Source: Hymenobacter convexus (GTDB lineage Bacteria; Bacteroidota; Bacteroidia; Cytophagales; Hymenobacteraceae). Taken from it: a stretch of 64,000 bases of DNA. Shown piece by piece: positions 49,447 to 57,878 of this stretch. The stretch spans positions 1-64,000 of the forward strand of contig NZ_JAUQON010000005.1 of NCBI RefSeq assembly GCF_030580955.1, given 5' to 3'. How positions within the stretch are numbered: position 1 is the first letter of the stretch; every line of letters begins with the position of its first letter. A program made the position numbers and the translations under genes. The notes under the pieces were generated by a model. The model worked only from the letters and a program-made list of their open reading frames with translations. It made no database searches and had not been told where the DNA came from.

Positions 49447-49539
49447 AACCTCATGCTGAGCTTGTCGAAGCATCTCTACCGCACAACGCAATTATTAACT
49501 CGCGCGGTAGAGATGCTTCGACAAGCTCAGCATGAGGTT
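49447..49539. repeat. Family A palindromic repeat (AACCTCATGC variant)
   Basis: Arms of about 35 bp beginning AACCTCATGCTGAGCTTGTC, almost perfect, with a 22-bp AT-rich loop. It lies between convergent genes. Confidence 0.9.
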
Positions 49540-49560
49540 TTTCATTAGAGGGCTTTATAC

Positions 49561-49866
49561 CTAATAAAAATCAAACCCCAACACCGCTCGCAATGGGAGC
49601 GAGGCCCCCGATTTCAGCGTAAGGTGGTCGGCGTCGGCGGCCCACACGGTGGTGGCTACGCGCTTGGTTTCGCCGTCGGCAGTTTGGAAGTAGATGTCGA
49701 GCTTGCCGTGGTAGGCATTGCCGAGGGTTACGGCGCGGTCAGCATCAGCGCGTCGGCGCTGGCGGGCGGCTTCGTCGGAGAGTACGTCTTCAGGGGCGAA
49801 GTGCAGGGTGCCGATAATTTCTTTCTCAACAAGCTCAACGGTGGGGGCAGTGGGGATAAACGACAT
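49561..49866 (-). CDS. Small conserved hypothetical protein
   Basis: A 101-residue soluble protein, start MSFIPTAPTVELVEKEIIGT (49866). It has an acidic first half and a beta-rich second half ending AVLGFDFY. No family recognised with confidence. Located downstream of an acyl-CoA reductase gene on the same strand, separated by a terminator hairpin. Confidence 0.65.
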   Translation of the reverse strand: MSFIPTAPTVELVEKEIIGTLHFAPEDVLSDEAARQRRRADADRAVTLGNAYHGKLDIYFQTADGETKRVATTVWAADADHLTLKSGASLPLRAVLGFDFY

Positions 49867-49881
49867 GGTAAGAGCAAAAAA

Positions 49882-49921
49882 AGGTGGGTATTCGAAATCG
49901 GGTGCTTTCGAATACCCACCT
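49882..49921 (-). terminator. Terminator of the acyl-CoA reductase gene
   Basis: AGGTGGGTATTCGAAA and TTTCGAATACCCACCT form a 16-bp stem with an 8-bp loop, followed on the minus strand by TTTTTT. It ends 46 bp downstream of the acyl-CoA reductase stop. Confidence 0.88.
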
Positions 49922-49966
49922 AAACGTTGTTTTAACCGCAACCGTCTAATTTTTTGGCGGAAAATT

Positions 49967-50980
49967 CTAAGGCAATTCAGCCAGAAATTCCATGGTGTCC
50001 ACGCGGTCAGCGTATTCGCTCACGCCGGGCTGCTGGGCCTGCCCAAATGGCAAACTGCCCGCAAACCGCGCCCCGGCCGACACCACGCACTGCGTTTGGG
50101 CGGCGATGTCGGTGAGCTGGTCGACGAGGTCGATTTCGCTGCTGTACGCGGCGTAAAACACCACCGAAATGGGCGAAACCAATCCCTCGCTGGGCCGAAT
50201 TAGGAAGAAGCCGTTGTCGAAATGCGGCTCCCGGTTCACCAGCAGGATGCTCTTGTTGTAGTCGTAGTTGTTGTTGTATTTGTGGTGGTGCAGCACGTTT
50301 TCGAAGGGCTGCAGGGCATCCATAAGCGGCACAAAATCATAGCCGGTGGGCACGTACAGCTTGCTTACATTGCGGCAGCCCAGGCCATAGTACTGGAAAA
50401 TATCGGGCCCCAGCCGGGCCAGTTCCTCGGCGCTTTCCTGGCCCGTGAGCACGGCCACGCTGGTACGGTTGCGGCGGATGAGGTGGGGCTTTTTGCCAAA
50501 GTAATATTCAAAGTAGCGGGCCGTATTATCGGAGCCGGTGGCGATGAAAGCGTCGGCCGCATTAAGGCGCGGCAACACCTGAATGAACTCGCGAAAGCGT
50601 GGTTCCAGCTTCGTCAGCTCCTCCAGCAGCCAGAGCATCAGCACGGTATCATCGGCGCTGAGCTTGGCCAGCAGCACGTGGCCGCTGAGGAGCACACACA
50701 GCACATCGTGGAAGCCCACCATGGGGATATTGCCGGCCATCACCACCCCGATTTTGTGCACGGTGGTGGGCTCCGAGGGGTAGCGGCCGGCCCAGCGGCG
50801 CAAAGGTTCTTCGGCCAGCAGGTGCGCGATGCCGGCCACGGCGGCCGTCACGTTGGGCCGGTCGAACCAGGCGTTTTGGTTGCGGGCGCGGGCCGCCAGC
50901 GACGTAAGCTCGTCGGCGGAGATGGAAGCGAGGTGGTGGCCCAGGGCCACAAAAGCGGCCAGTCGTTCGGAATGATTCAT
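49967..50980 (-). CDS. LuxC-family acyl-CoA reductase
   Basis: A 337-residue protein with the LuxC-type architecture: NIPMVGFHDVLCVLLSGHVL near residue 90 and a cofactor/catalytic region around FIATGSDNTARYFEYYFGKK near 155. In Bacteroidota it is often next to a ferredoxin gene, as here, where the 4Fe-4S ferredoxin gene is divergent. Reduction of a fatty acyl-CoA or acyl-ACP is inferred; the physiological substrate is unknown. Start at 50980 (MNHSERLAAFVALGHHLASI). Confidence 0.85.
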   Translation of the reverse strand: MNHSERLAAFVALGHHLASISADELTSLAARARNQNAWFDRPNVTAAVAGIAHLLAEEPLRRWAGRYPSEPTTVHKIGVVMAGNIPMVGFHDVLCVLLSGHVLLAKLSADDTVLMLWLLEELTKLEPRFREFIQVLPRLNAADAFIATGSDNTARYFEYYFGKKPHLIRRNRTSVAVLTGQESAEELARLGPDIFQYYGLGCRNVSKLYVPTGYDFVPLMDALQPFENVLHHHKYNNNYDYNKSILLVNREPHFDNGFFLIRPSEGLVSPISVVFYAAYSSEIDLVDQLTDIAAQTQCVVSAGARFAGSLPFGQAQQPGVSEYADRVDTMEFLAELP

Positions 50981-51075
50981 GAAGAAGAAATGGCAACCCG
51001 GCGGCGCATTGGGGCCGAAAGGCAGGAATTGACCGCAAAATTGGGCGAAACCGTGCAAAGCCCGCCGTCGTTGGT

Positions 51076-51083
51076 TAATTTTG
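51076..51083 (+). promoter_or_regulatory. Putative -7 box for the ferredoxin gene
   Basis: TAATTTTG, matching TAnnTTTG, 93 bp before the ferredoxin ATG and facing away from the acyl-CoA reductase gene. Confidence 0.55.
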
Positions 51084-51176
51084 TTGGGCCAAAGACCGGC
51101 GCGGGCCGCCCATTTTACGTAAAGCCTGCCCGAACCGCTTTGGTTTCCCCATCACTTCCAGACCCCCCGACGCCCC

Positions 51177-51527
51177 ATGGCCATCATGATAACCGACGAG
51201 TGCATCAACTGTGGTGCCTGCGAGCCGGAATGCCCCAACAACGCGATTTACGAAGGCGGCGCCCAGTGGCGCTGGGCCGATGGCACCACGCTAAAAGAAG
51301 TGACCACCGCCGACGGCGCCACGGTATCGGGCACCGCTCCCCAAACGCCGGTTTCGGATGAGTACTACTACATTGTGTCGGACAAATGCACCGAGTGCGT
51401 GGGCTTCCACGAGGAGCCGCAGTGCGCCGCCGTGTGCCCCGTCGACTGCTGCGTGGATGACCCCGACATGCGCGAAACCCGCGAGCGCCTGCTTGAGAAG
51501 AAAGAGTGGCTGCACATCGCCGCCTAA
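51177..51527 (+). CDS. 4Fe-4S dicluster ferredoxin
   Basis: A 116-residue electron carrier with two clusters. The first motif is [19 protein letters not shown] (residues 10-28). The second begins [13 protein letters not shown] and ends CPVDCC with a longer insert. Alternative start MIT at residue 4. The spacing matches ferredoxins of Bacteroidota adjacent to LuxC-type reductases, so it may donate electrons to that pathway. Confidence 0.92.
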   Translation: MAIMITDECINCGACEPECPNNAIYEGGAQWRWADGTTLKEVTTADGATVSGTAPQTPVSDEYYYIVSDKCTECVGFHEEPQCAAVCPVDCCVDDPDMRETRERLLEKKEWLHIAA

Positions 51528-51542
51528 CCTGTTGGCTCTCCT

Positions 51543-51583
51543 ACAAAAAAAAGGCCGCTTCGTTCGAAGCGGCCTTTTTTTGT
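51543..51583. terminator. Bidirectional terminator
   Basis: GGCCGCTTCG/CGAAGCGGCC stem flanked by A and T runs, between the convergent ferredoxin and lipoprotein genes. Confidence 0.92.
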
Positions 51584-51585
51584 GC

Positions 51586-52068
51586 TTATTGAGCGGCGGC
51601 GGGGGCCGTTTGCGGGGTCAGCTTTACCCCGGTGTAAAGCTGCGGGTTGTCGACGGTAGCAATGGGTTCGATGCTCCAGCGCTTGTCGTAGCGGCTCACG
51701 TTGGCCAGCTTCAGCAGCGTTTCGTAGTTCGACGTGTGACCGGATTTGGGCTTCACAAAAAAGCTGTTGACCCGTAGCGTCGCGGGGTCGTAGCTCACAT
51801 CCAGCCCCGTGGAGTCGTGCCAATAAGTATTCACGGTTTCGGAAGTGCCGGAAGTACCGTTTTGCGACATGGTATTCTGGTCGGGCCGAATGCCCTGGCC
51901 GGCCAGGGGTCGGGCAATTTCATTGGCGTTCAGCCCCAGCAGGGCCGGCACATCGAAGGCTCGGTTCACGGTGGTGGTGCTCGTGGTGGCCGGCGTTTCG
52001 GTCGCCGGCTGGTCGGCGGTGGCGCAGCCCAGCAAAAAAGCCAGCGGAAGGAGAGGGGAGTAGCGCAT
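51586..52068 (-). CDS. Hypothetical lipoprotein
   Basis: A 160-residue exported protein. Signal peptide with lipobox AFLLGC (Cys at about residue 15), a Thr-rich linker, and a globular domain beginning FDVPALLGLNANEIARPL. A tentative resemblance to small periplasmic domains of other Bacteroidota lipoproteins exists, but no family is recognised. It ends directly at a bidirectional terminator. Confidence 0.7.
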   Translation of the reverse strand: MRYSPLLPLAFLLGCATADQPATETPATTSTTTVNRAFDVPALLGLNANEIARPLAGQGIRPDQNTMSQNGTSGTSETVNTYWHDSTGLDVSYDPATLRVNSFFVKPKSGHTSNYETLLKLANVSRYDKRWSIEPIATVDNPQLYTGVKLTPQTAPAAAQ

Positions 52069-52493
52069 AGTCTGGAATAGTTAATGTAGAGCTTCTATAT
52101 ACGGGAAAGATAGATTTGTTGTCGTGTTTTGGCGTTGGAGTTTGAGCCGGATGGTTAGATTCCATCGATTGAAATGAGTTGGAAGACAGAAGGAATAGAG
52201 AGCGGAGCCAGACCTCAGGCGGCGGCGCTGTTCACGCGCTGGGCCCGGCTAGTTATTCGATGGGTTACCTTGGTCCAGGTGCTGGTATATAGGGTACAGG
52301 CAGCGCTGCCTGGGTTTTCCTCCTCCGGACCCGGCCTATTGCGGCCGGCCGGGCCTGTCGGACTGCCGCTGCGTTTCGTCGCGAAGAAACGTGCGCCCCA
52401 GCCCGCCCCCCTGCAAAGTCGCGACTTGCGGCGGGGCGCAGCACAGGCCCCGCCCGTCGGAGGGCCCTTTCATCCCCCTTATTTTCTTTCCTC
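52069..52493. other. Structured intergenic region upstream of the VWA gene
   Basis: A 425-bp region without a convincing gene. The second half holds a series of hairpin-forming segments: CCGGACCCGGCC/GGCCGGGCC (52325-52361), CGTTTC/GAAACG (52372-52391), and TGCGCCCC/GGGGCGCA (52392-52440) enclosing AAGTCGCGACTT. The stem pairs directly precede the VWA start at 52494. Confidence 0.5.
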
Positions 52494-54146
52494 ATGAAGC
52501 TCAACCGCTTGCTGCCCCTGTGGGGGCTGCTGGGGGGCGCGTGCCTATTGCCCGCCTGCCAGCAATATTCAACCGAAAAGATGGAGGCAACCGACGTCAC
52601 CAGACGCGCCGCCGTACCACCTGCCCCGGATGCGGACCTCGCGGAAGCGCCCGCAACCCCCGACCCCAGGGCTGCCGACTCAACCTTCGGAAACCGAGAG
52701 AACTACGCGGTGCTCCACGAAAATCCTTTTCTGGCTGCCGCGCGCAACCCGCTCAGCACCTTTGCCATCGATGTCGACCGGGCTTCCTACGCCAATGTGC
52801 GCCGCTTTCTGACCCAAAACCGCCAGCTGCCCCCGCCCGACGCCGTACGGCTGGAGGAACTTATCAACTATTTCCCCTACAACTACCCCCAGCCGCGCAC
52901 CGGCCCCGCCTCGTTGAACGCCGAAGTGGCCGCCTGCCCCTGGAACCCCGCCCACCAGCTGGTGTTGGTAGGCGTGCAGGGCAAGCAAGTCGCCACCGAA
53001 AACCTGCCGCCGGCCAATATGGTGTTTCTGCTCGACGTGTCGGGCTCTATGAACGACCCGGACAAGCTGCCGCTCCTGAAGGAATCGTTGCGGCTGCTGG
53101 TGCGCGAGTCGCTACGGCCCCAGGACTACGTGGCCCTTGTGGTGTATGCCGGGGCCGCCGGCGTGGTACTGCCGCCGACCTCAGGCGCCGAGCCCGAAAC
53201 CATCCTGCGCGCCCTCGATGGACTGGAGGCGGGGGGCTCTACGGCCGGCGGTGAAGGCCTGCGCCTGGCCTACCAGCTGGCCCGGCAGCATCAGCGCCCT
53301 GGCGGCAACAACCGCATTATTCTGGCCACCGATGGCGATTTTAACGTGGGCGAGCAGAGCGATGCCGACATGGAGCGGCTCATCACGAAGGAGCGGGAAT
53401 CGGGCGTGTTTCTGTCGGTGCTGGGCTTCGGGGCCGGCAACCTGCAGGACAGTAAAATGGAGCTGCTGGCCGACAAGGGCAACGGCAACTACGCCTACAT
53501 CGACCAACTCAGCGAGGCCCGGCGCGTGCTGGTGCAGCAGTTCGGCGGCACGCTTTTCACCCTGGCCAAAGACGTGAAAGTTCAGGTCGAATTCAACCCC
53601 GCCCTGGTGCGCGAATACCGACTGCTGGGCTACGAAAACCGCCTCCTGGCCGCCGAGGACTTCAACGACGACCGCAAAGACGCCGGCGAACTGGGCACCG
53701 GCCAACAGGTGACGGCCCTCTACGAAGTGGTGCCCGTGGGCGCGCCTGCCACCGGTACCTCTTCCGTTGACGCCCTAAAATACCAGGTCCCCGCCCGTGC
53801 CGCGTCTGCCAGCCCCGAACTGCTCACCGTGAAGCTGCGCTACCAGGAGCCGCAAGGCAGCGCCAGCCAACTGCTCACGCTGCCCGTGCGCGGCGTCCGG
53901 CTGGGCGAACCAATAGCGCAGGCTTCCGAAAACCTGCGCTGGGCTGCCGCAGTGGCACAGTTTGGGCTGCTGTTACGGGGCTCTCGCTACGCCGGCGCGG
54001 CCACCTGGGCCAGCACCAACGAGCTGGCGCGCACCACCGGCGGGCCGGATGTGGATGGGGGCCGTGCTGAATTCCGCGCGCTGGTACAACAGGCCGCCGC
54101 ATTGGGTAGGGAAAATTATCAGCAACCCGGGTCGGCGGGGGAGTAA
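52494..54146 (+). CDS. VWA-domain lipoprotein (YfbK-like)
   Basis: A 550-residue exported protein. Signal sequence with lipobox LLPAC (near residue 22). The segment STFAIDVDRASYANVRRFL (near 87) and YPQPRTGPA are typical of the YfbK family. The VWA domain begins near residue 174 with MIDAS residues in LLDVSGSMNDP and later ATDGDFNVGE. The C-terminal part matches the DUF3520-type region ending in GRAEFRALVQQAAALG. Function: surface or periplasmic binding, details unknown. A strong structured region lies upstream. Confidence 0.87.
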   Translation: MKLNRLLPLWGLLGGACLLPACQQYSTEKMEATDVTRRAAVPPAPDADLAEAPATPDPRAADSTFGNRENYAVLHENPFLAAARNPLSTFAIDVDRASYANVRRFLTQNRQLPPPDAVRLEELINYFPYNYPQPRTGPASLNAEVAACPWNPAHQLVLVGVQGKQVATENLPPANMVFLLDVSGSMNDPDKLPLLKESLRLLVRESLRPQDYVALVVYAGAAGVVLPPTSGAEPETILRALDGLEAGGSTAGGEGLRLAYQLARQHQRPGGNNRIILATDGDFNVGEQSDADMERLITKERESGVFLSVLGFGAGNLQDSKMELLADKGNGNYAYIDQLSEARRVLVQQFGGTLFTLAKDVKVQVEFNPALVREYRLLGYENRLLAAEDFNDDRKDAGELGTGQQVTALYEVVPVGAPATGTSSVDALKYQVPARAASASPELLTVKLRYQEPQGSASQLLTLPVRGVRLGEPIAQASENLRWAAAVAQFGLLLRGSRYAGAATWASTNELARTTGGPDVDGGRAEFRALVQQAAALGRENYQQPGSAGE

Positions 54147-54522
54147 GGCTAGGAAGTTGTCCCTACTTGCTGAAGCAGGTCTTTTCCTAATGGCAGTTTA
54201 GTCAAAACCTGCCATTTGGGCATCGTGCAGTGGCACAGGTAACTGTGTAAAAAGAATGTCGACCATTCTGTGCGTGCAGAAAACAGCGAGACTAAAATGT
54301 CACTTTTTGTTTGAGCAATAAAAAAGGCCATTTCCTCCTTGGAAATGGCCTTTTTAGCAAATGTTAGCGGTCTGGACGGGACGTCTAGTCGCATAACGTG
54401 GCTTGTTCACGCTTGATAAAACGGGCCTGATTGGCTGGAATCGCCGGTTTGCGTGGTGAGCTGTGGCAGCGGTAGGCGAGATTGCGCACGCCCGTGCCAC
54501 AGGTTTTTGCCACAGAACGGGC
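54147..54522. other. Gene-free region with terminator
   Basis: Apart from the hairpin at 54321-54355, I see no gene, RNA or repeat in this 376-bp stretch. Confidence 0.6.
54321..54355. terminator. Bidirectional terminator
   Basis: AAAAAGGCCATTTCC pairs with GGAAATGGCCTTTTT around a 5-bp loop. It can serve the VWA gene and the minus-strand gene at 54523. Confidence 0.88.
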
Positions 54523-54846
54523 TTATTTGAGCTTTCTCAGCAGTGTATAGGAATAGGCGGGATAGGCTAGGGTATTCTCAACCAATTCGTAGCCCTGGGC
54601 TTCAAGGCTGGCTATTTTGCCCAGGACGGGCGTCAGGTTACGAACGCTGGTCTTGCCGTTGGGCTTGGCTTCACTTATTTCAAACTTCTCCGCCCCCGTT
54701 GTAACGTACAACTGGCCGTCCTGGTAAATAATAGACACGTATTCGTATTGCTTGGGCTCAGCCGGCGCTTTGGCTGCGAGGATGCCGCCAGTGATGAGCA
54801 GGGCCAGGAGCAGGACGAGGAGTTTGGGAGCGTGTGTGGTGAACAT
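54523..54846 (-). CDS. Small exported or membrane-anchored hypothetical protein
   Basis: A 107-residue protein with an N-terminal hydrophobic segment (KLLVLLLALLITGGILAA, residues 8-25) acting as signal or anchor, followed by a soluble domain (YEYVSIIYQDGQLYVTTGAE) rich in Tyr and Lys. No family recognised. It lies next to the broken integrase and may belong to the accessory region. Confidence 0.6.
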   Translation of the reverse strand: MFTTHAPKLLVLLLALLITGGILAAKAPAEPKQYEYVSIIYQDGQLYVTTGAEKFEISEAKPNGKTSVRNLTPVLGKIASLEAQGYELVENTLAYPAYSYTLLRKLK

Positions 54847-54897
54847 GGAATCAAGGGGGATAAGTAGAGCCGCAATTAAGTGCCAAAACGGCCAGCC

Positions 54898-56327
54898 TCA
54901 AGCAGCATCCGACACTGCCCCCGGCGCTTGCTTCCCCACCGTGCGGGCCGTTTTGCGGAAGGAGGCCAGTGGCTCCTCCTCGACCACGCCCAGGTAGCGG
55001 TTGAAGCTGGCCTCGGTCTGGTGGCCGGTGGCCTGCATGACCTGGGCCCGGGGCACGCCCTGGGCAATTTTGAGCGTAACGAAGGTTTTGCGGCCCACCT
55101 TGCTCGTGAGCTTGAAGCGGGTGAGGCCGGCCAGGTGCTGCACGTGGGGCAGGTAGTCGCTCAGGCCGAAGACGACGGGCAGGCAGGTGGGCAGGTGCAG
55201 CGGGGCATACTTCTCCACGAGGGCCACCGGGCGAAATACATCGTCGTCGAAAAAGGGGATGAAGCAGTCCTTGCGGGTTTTGGTGGCCTTGAGCCGGATG
55301 AGCTGGCCGTGAATCTGGCGGGGGCTGAGCGTGTCGGCGTCGGAGATGCGCAGGCCCAAGTAGCAGCAGAGCAGCACCTTGTCGCGGGCGCGCTGTCGCG
55401 GGCGCGCTCGAGCAGGCGCAGGCGCTCGGCCACGCGCAGCGGGTCGGCCTGGCTCACGCGCATGCCCTCCTTGGCAGGTGCCTGGGCCTGCAGGGCGGGG
55501 TCGAGGGCCTCGAACTGCTGCTGCACGTAGGCGCGGGCCTCGGCGGTGGCAAAGTCCACGGCGGCCAGGCGCAGCGGCTCATCTTGGGTGAGGGCGTCGG
55601 CGCCGATGTACTCGTCGGGGGCCTCGAACTTGCGGTACTTGCGGTTGACGGGCAGCTCCCGGTCCTCGGCCCAGGCCAGGAAGGACTTGAGGTGGCGCAC
55701 GTGCTTGCCGAAGGTGTTGGCCGAGTGGCCCCATTTGCCCTCGTAGAAGAACTCGCGGAAGCGGGCGTACCAGGCGTGGTCGAGGGCGGCAAAGTTCAGC
55801 GGCTGGTCGCGGGCGGCGAAGTCGGCCAGCACGTCGCGCGTGTTGGCCAGGCTGTCGAGGTAGGTCTTGCTCAGGCCCTGGCCGGTTTTGTGGCTGGTTT
55901 TGCGGGTCTGCTCGCCCAGCCACTGGTCGTAGTAGTCGAGCAGGGTGGGCGCGGGGGCTTCGAGCTGAGGCAGGGGCGGTACGTCGGGCGCTTCGGCCGC
56001 GGCCTTCTGGCCGGCGGCGAGCAGGGCGTAGCGGCGGCTGATTTCGGCGCTCATCTGGGCCTTGTCCAGCTTCTGGCGGGTGTTCTCGGCGGCGTGGTAG
56101 GCGGCCTGCGCGGCCTGGGTGTAGCGCTCGAGCACGAGGTTGGTCTCGGCGGCAAAGTTGCCGGGCGCGGGCTTGACTTCCTCGCGCTTGGCGTTCCAGT
56201 GCCTGGGGTCGCACTTTTCGCCCGAGCCCCGGCGCAGGCGCAGCCCGTCCCAGCAGAAGGTGAGCTGGATGGGGGCCAGGCCTTTTTTAGTCAGGGCATC
56301 GAGCCGCAGCTGGCGGGTGATTTCCAT
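54898..56327 (-). pseudogene. Tyrosine integrase broken by a 14-bp duplication
   Basis: A Bacteroidota-type phage/transposon integrase in two frames. The first frame (from 56327, MEITRQLRLDALTKKGLAPI) holds the arm-binding and SAM-like domains (to about residue 310). The second frame (ending 54898) holds the catalytic part: Arg in YLGLRISDADTL, Lys in LKATKTRK, GRKTFVTL, GHQTEASFNRYLG. The frames are separated by a tandem copy of GTCGCGGGCGCGCT at 55381-55408; removing one copy restores a 471-residue protein with LERARDKVLLCCYLGLRI across the join. It may be inactive or switchable. Confidence 0.9.
55381..55408. repeat. 14-bp tandem duplication
   Basis: Two adjacent copies of GTCGCGGGCGCGCT (55381-55394 and 55395-55408) inside the integrase gene. 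The length is not a multiple of three and explains the frameshift exactly. Confidence 0.95.
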
Positions 56328-56397
56328 AGGCGGGCAAGGTAGCAAGGCTGCTGGCAAAACTGTAATTCACCGCGTGGCCGCGACCTGGGCGCGGTGG

Positions 56398-56865
56398 TCA
56401 GGGGTGAACGCGGCTGAAGACGCCGCCGGTGAGGATGGGCGCCGCGGTGCCCGGGTTGGGGTACTTGGTGCCGCTGGAGAAGGTACCGGAGAAGGTGCCG
56501 TCGCTGTGCGAAGTCAGGGTGTAGGCATCCGCGTTGTAGAGGGTACTGATAGCGCCGTTGTTGAGCAACTGTAGCTGGGAGAGGGCGTAGTCCGAGGTGG
56601 GCTGCGCGACGGATTTGGTGTAAATCAGGCGGAGCACCTCCTTGCCGGCCGGCGGCTGGGGCGTAGTCGCCAGGTCGAAGGTCAGGTTATCGTTCCCCAG
56701 GCTGCTGTAAAAGCCCCCGGTTGCCGTGCAGCTTACCTTTCGCCCGTCACTCACATAGCTGCCGGTGTTGGCGATGGACTGGGGGTCGTCTTTTTTGGAG
56801 CAGCCCAGGGTGCTGAGCAACAGCCCGGTGGCGAAGGAAAGGATGGTAAGCAGACGTGGTTTCAT
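56398..56865 (-). CDS. Hypothetical lipoprotein
   Basis: A 155-residue exported protein: signal peptide with lipobox LSTLGC (Cys near residue 22), then KKDD and a beta-rich region with GRKVSCTATGGFYSSLGNDN and GTFSGTFSSG. Resembles in style the many small surface lipoproteins of Bacteroidota, no family assigned. It lies just upstream of the integrase on the same strand and may be accessory. Confidence 0.7.
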   Translation of the reverse strand: MKPRLLTILSFATGLLLSTLGCSKKDDPQSIANTGSYVSDGRKVSCTATGGFYSSLGNDNLTFDLATTPQPPAGKEVLRLIYTKSVAQPTSDYALSQLQLLNNGAISTLYNADAYTLTSHSDGTFSGTFSSGTKYPNPGTAAPILTGGVFSRVHP

Positions 56866-56943
56866 AGCGAGTAGATAAGGGTGATGGCCCCCGCCAGTCA
56901 GCAGCAGACGGGGCTTTTAGCAGACGGGTACTTCTTGCCCAAG

Positions 56944-57672
56944 TTACCCCTGTTTGCCAAACAGGTAGGTGAGCGAGCCCTGGAAAGCCCGGTTGTAATG
57001 CACCGGATTGCTGCTTGTCACCCCGTTGTACGAATAGCCGACGGCCAGCGAGCGCAGGCTCAGGCTGTAGTTCGCCTGGAGCAGCAGGCTCCGGTAGCGG
57101 TAGCCCAGGCCCGCCTGCAGGCCGACGTCGAAGCGCTGGGCGTGGTAGGCGAAATCAGCGGCGGTGCCGCTGATGGGGGTAATGGCCCCTCCGTAGGTGA
57201 GCGGCTCACTGCCATCCCGGGGCGTCTCGGTGGTTTCGTAGCGGCCGCCCAGCAGCACGCCGAGGTAGGGGCCGGCAAAGACCTGGGCCCCTTGCCCGTC
57301 GCTTCCCTGGGTGTAAGCGAAGGAGAGGGGGATGGTCAGGTAATGAAGTCGGTTGCGGAACTCGGCGTCAACTGTGCCCATCGAGACGTTATTGCTCGTG
57401 CGGTAATCGGCGGTGTAGCGCTGCGTGAACCCTTTTTGGGAATAGAGCGCGGCCGCTTGCAGCGCGAAATGGCCTCTTCCCAGGTTGGCCGCCAGCCCGG
57501 CCTCGAAGCCCGGGCGGTAGCCGATGGTCCCAATAATTGGCTTAACCGGAAAGTGATAGGTGGCCACGTTCAGCCCCACGCGCGGGCCGATGCTGAACGA
57601 GGTTTGGGCCTGGGCCCGGGAGGCGAGCAGCACGGGAAGGCCGGCCAGCAGGAGAAAAGGAAGGCTTCGCAT
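56944..57672 (-). CDS. Outer-membrane beta-barrel protein
   Basis: A 242-residue protein with a signal peptide (LPFLLLAGLPVLLASRAQAQ) and alternating hydrophobic strands (FSIGPRVGLNVATYHF, PGFEAGLAANLGRGHFALQA, NRLHYLTIPLSFAYTQG, VFAGPYLGVLLGGRYE), typical of PorT/OMP_b-brl-type outer-membrane proteins. Ends in LTYLFGKQG. Role unknown. It lies within the accessory stretch between the two integrase sequences. Confidence 0.82.
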   Translation of the reverse strand: MRSLPFLLLAGLPVLLASRAQAQTSFSIGPRVGLNVATYHFPVKPIIGTIGYRPGFEAGLAANLGRGHFALQAAALYSQKGFTQRYTADYRTSNNVSMGTVDAEFRNRLHYLTIPLSFAYTQGSDGQGAQVFAGPYLGVLLGGRYETTETPRDGSEPLTYGGAITPISGTAADFAYHAQRFDVGLQAGLGYRYRSLLLQANYSLSLRSLAVGYSYNGVTSSNPVHYNRAFQGSLTYLFGKQG

Positions 57673-57751
57673 CGGGTAAAAAAGGAAGGTGTGACGTTAG
57701 GCCTTCTGAACGCAAAACGGCCGTAGGAATTGTAGGCGGGCAGGCTGTGGG

Positions 57752-57814
57752 CTATATGGGAGCGGTGCCGTCAGCGGCCAGGGCGTCGAAGCGGAGCTGG
57801 CGGGTGATTTTCAT
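57752..57814 (-). pseudogene. Integrase N-terminal remnant
   Basis: A 20-codon frame beginning MKITRQLRFDALAADGTAPI, then a TAG stop (57752-57754). It matches the first 20 residues of the integrase at 56327 (MEITRQLRLDALTKKGLAPI) at about 13 positions. No further integrase sequence follows. It looks like the leftover end of a second integrated element. Confidence 0.75.
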
Positions 57815-57827
57815 GGGAGATGATATT

Positions 57828-57857
57828 AAAACGGGCAGGCCGCAGCCTACCCGTTTT
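57828..57857 (-). terminator. Terminator after the M43 protease gene
   Basis: AAAACGGGCAGGC and GCCTACCCGTTTT pair with one mismatch, with T residues on the minus-strand side, 21 bp downstream of the protease stop. Confidence 0.82.
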
Positions 57858-57878
57858 GCAATAAATCAGGCACCTGGC

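Noticed and set aside
52391..53254. Pro/Arg-rich plus-strand ORF overlapping the VWA gene
   Set aside because: No domain, Arg/Pro-rich composition typical of a shifted frame; the VWA frame is supported by MIDAS motifs.
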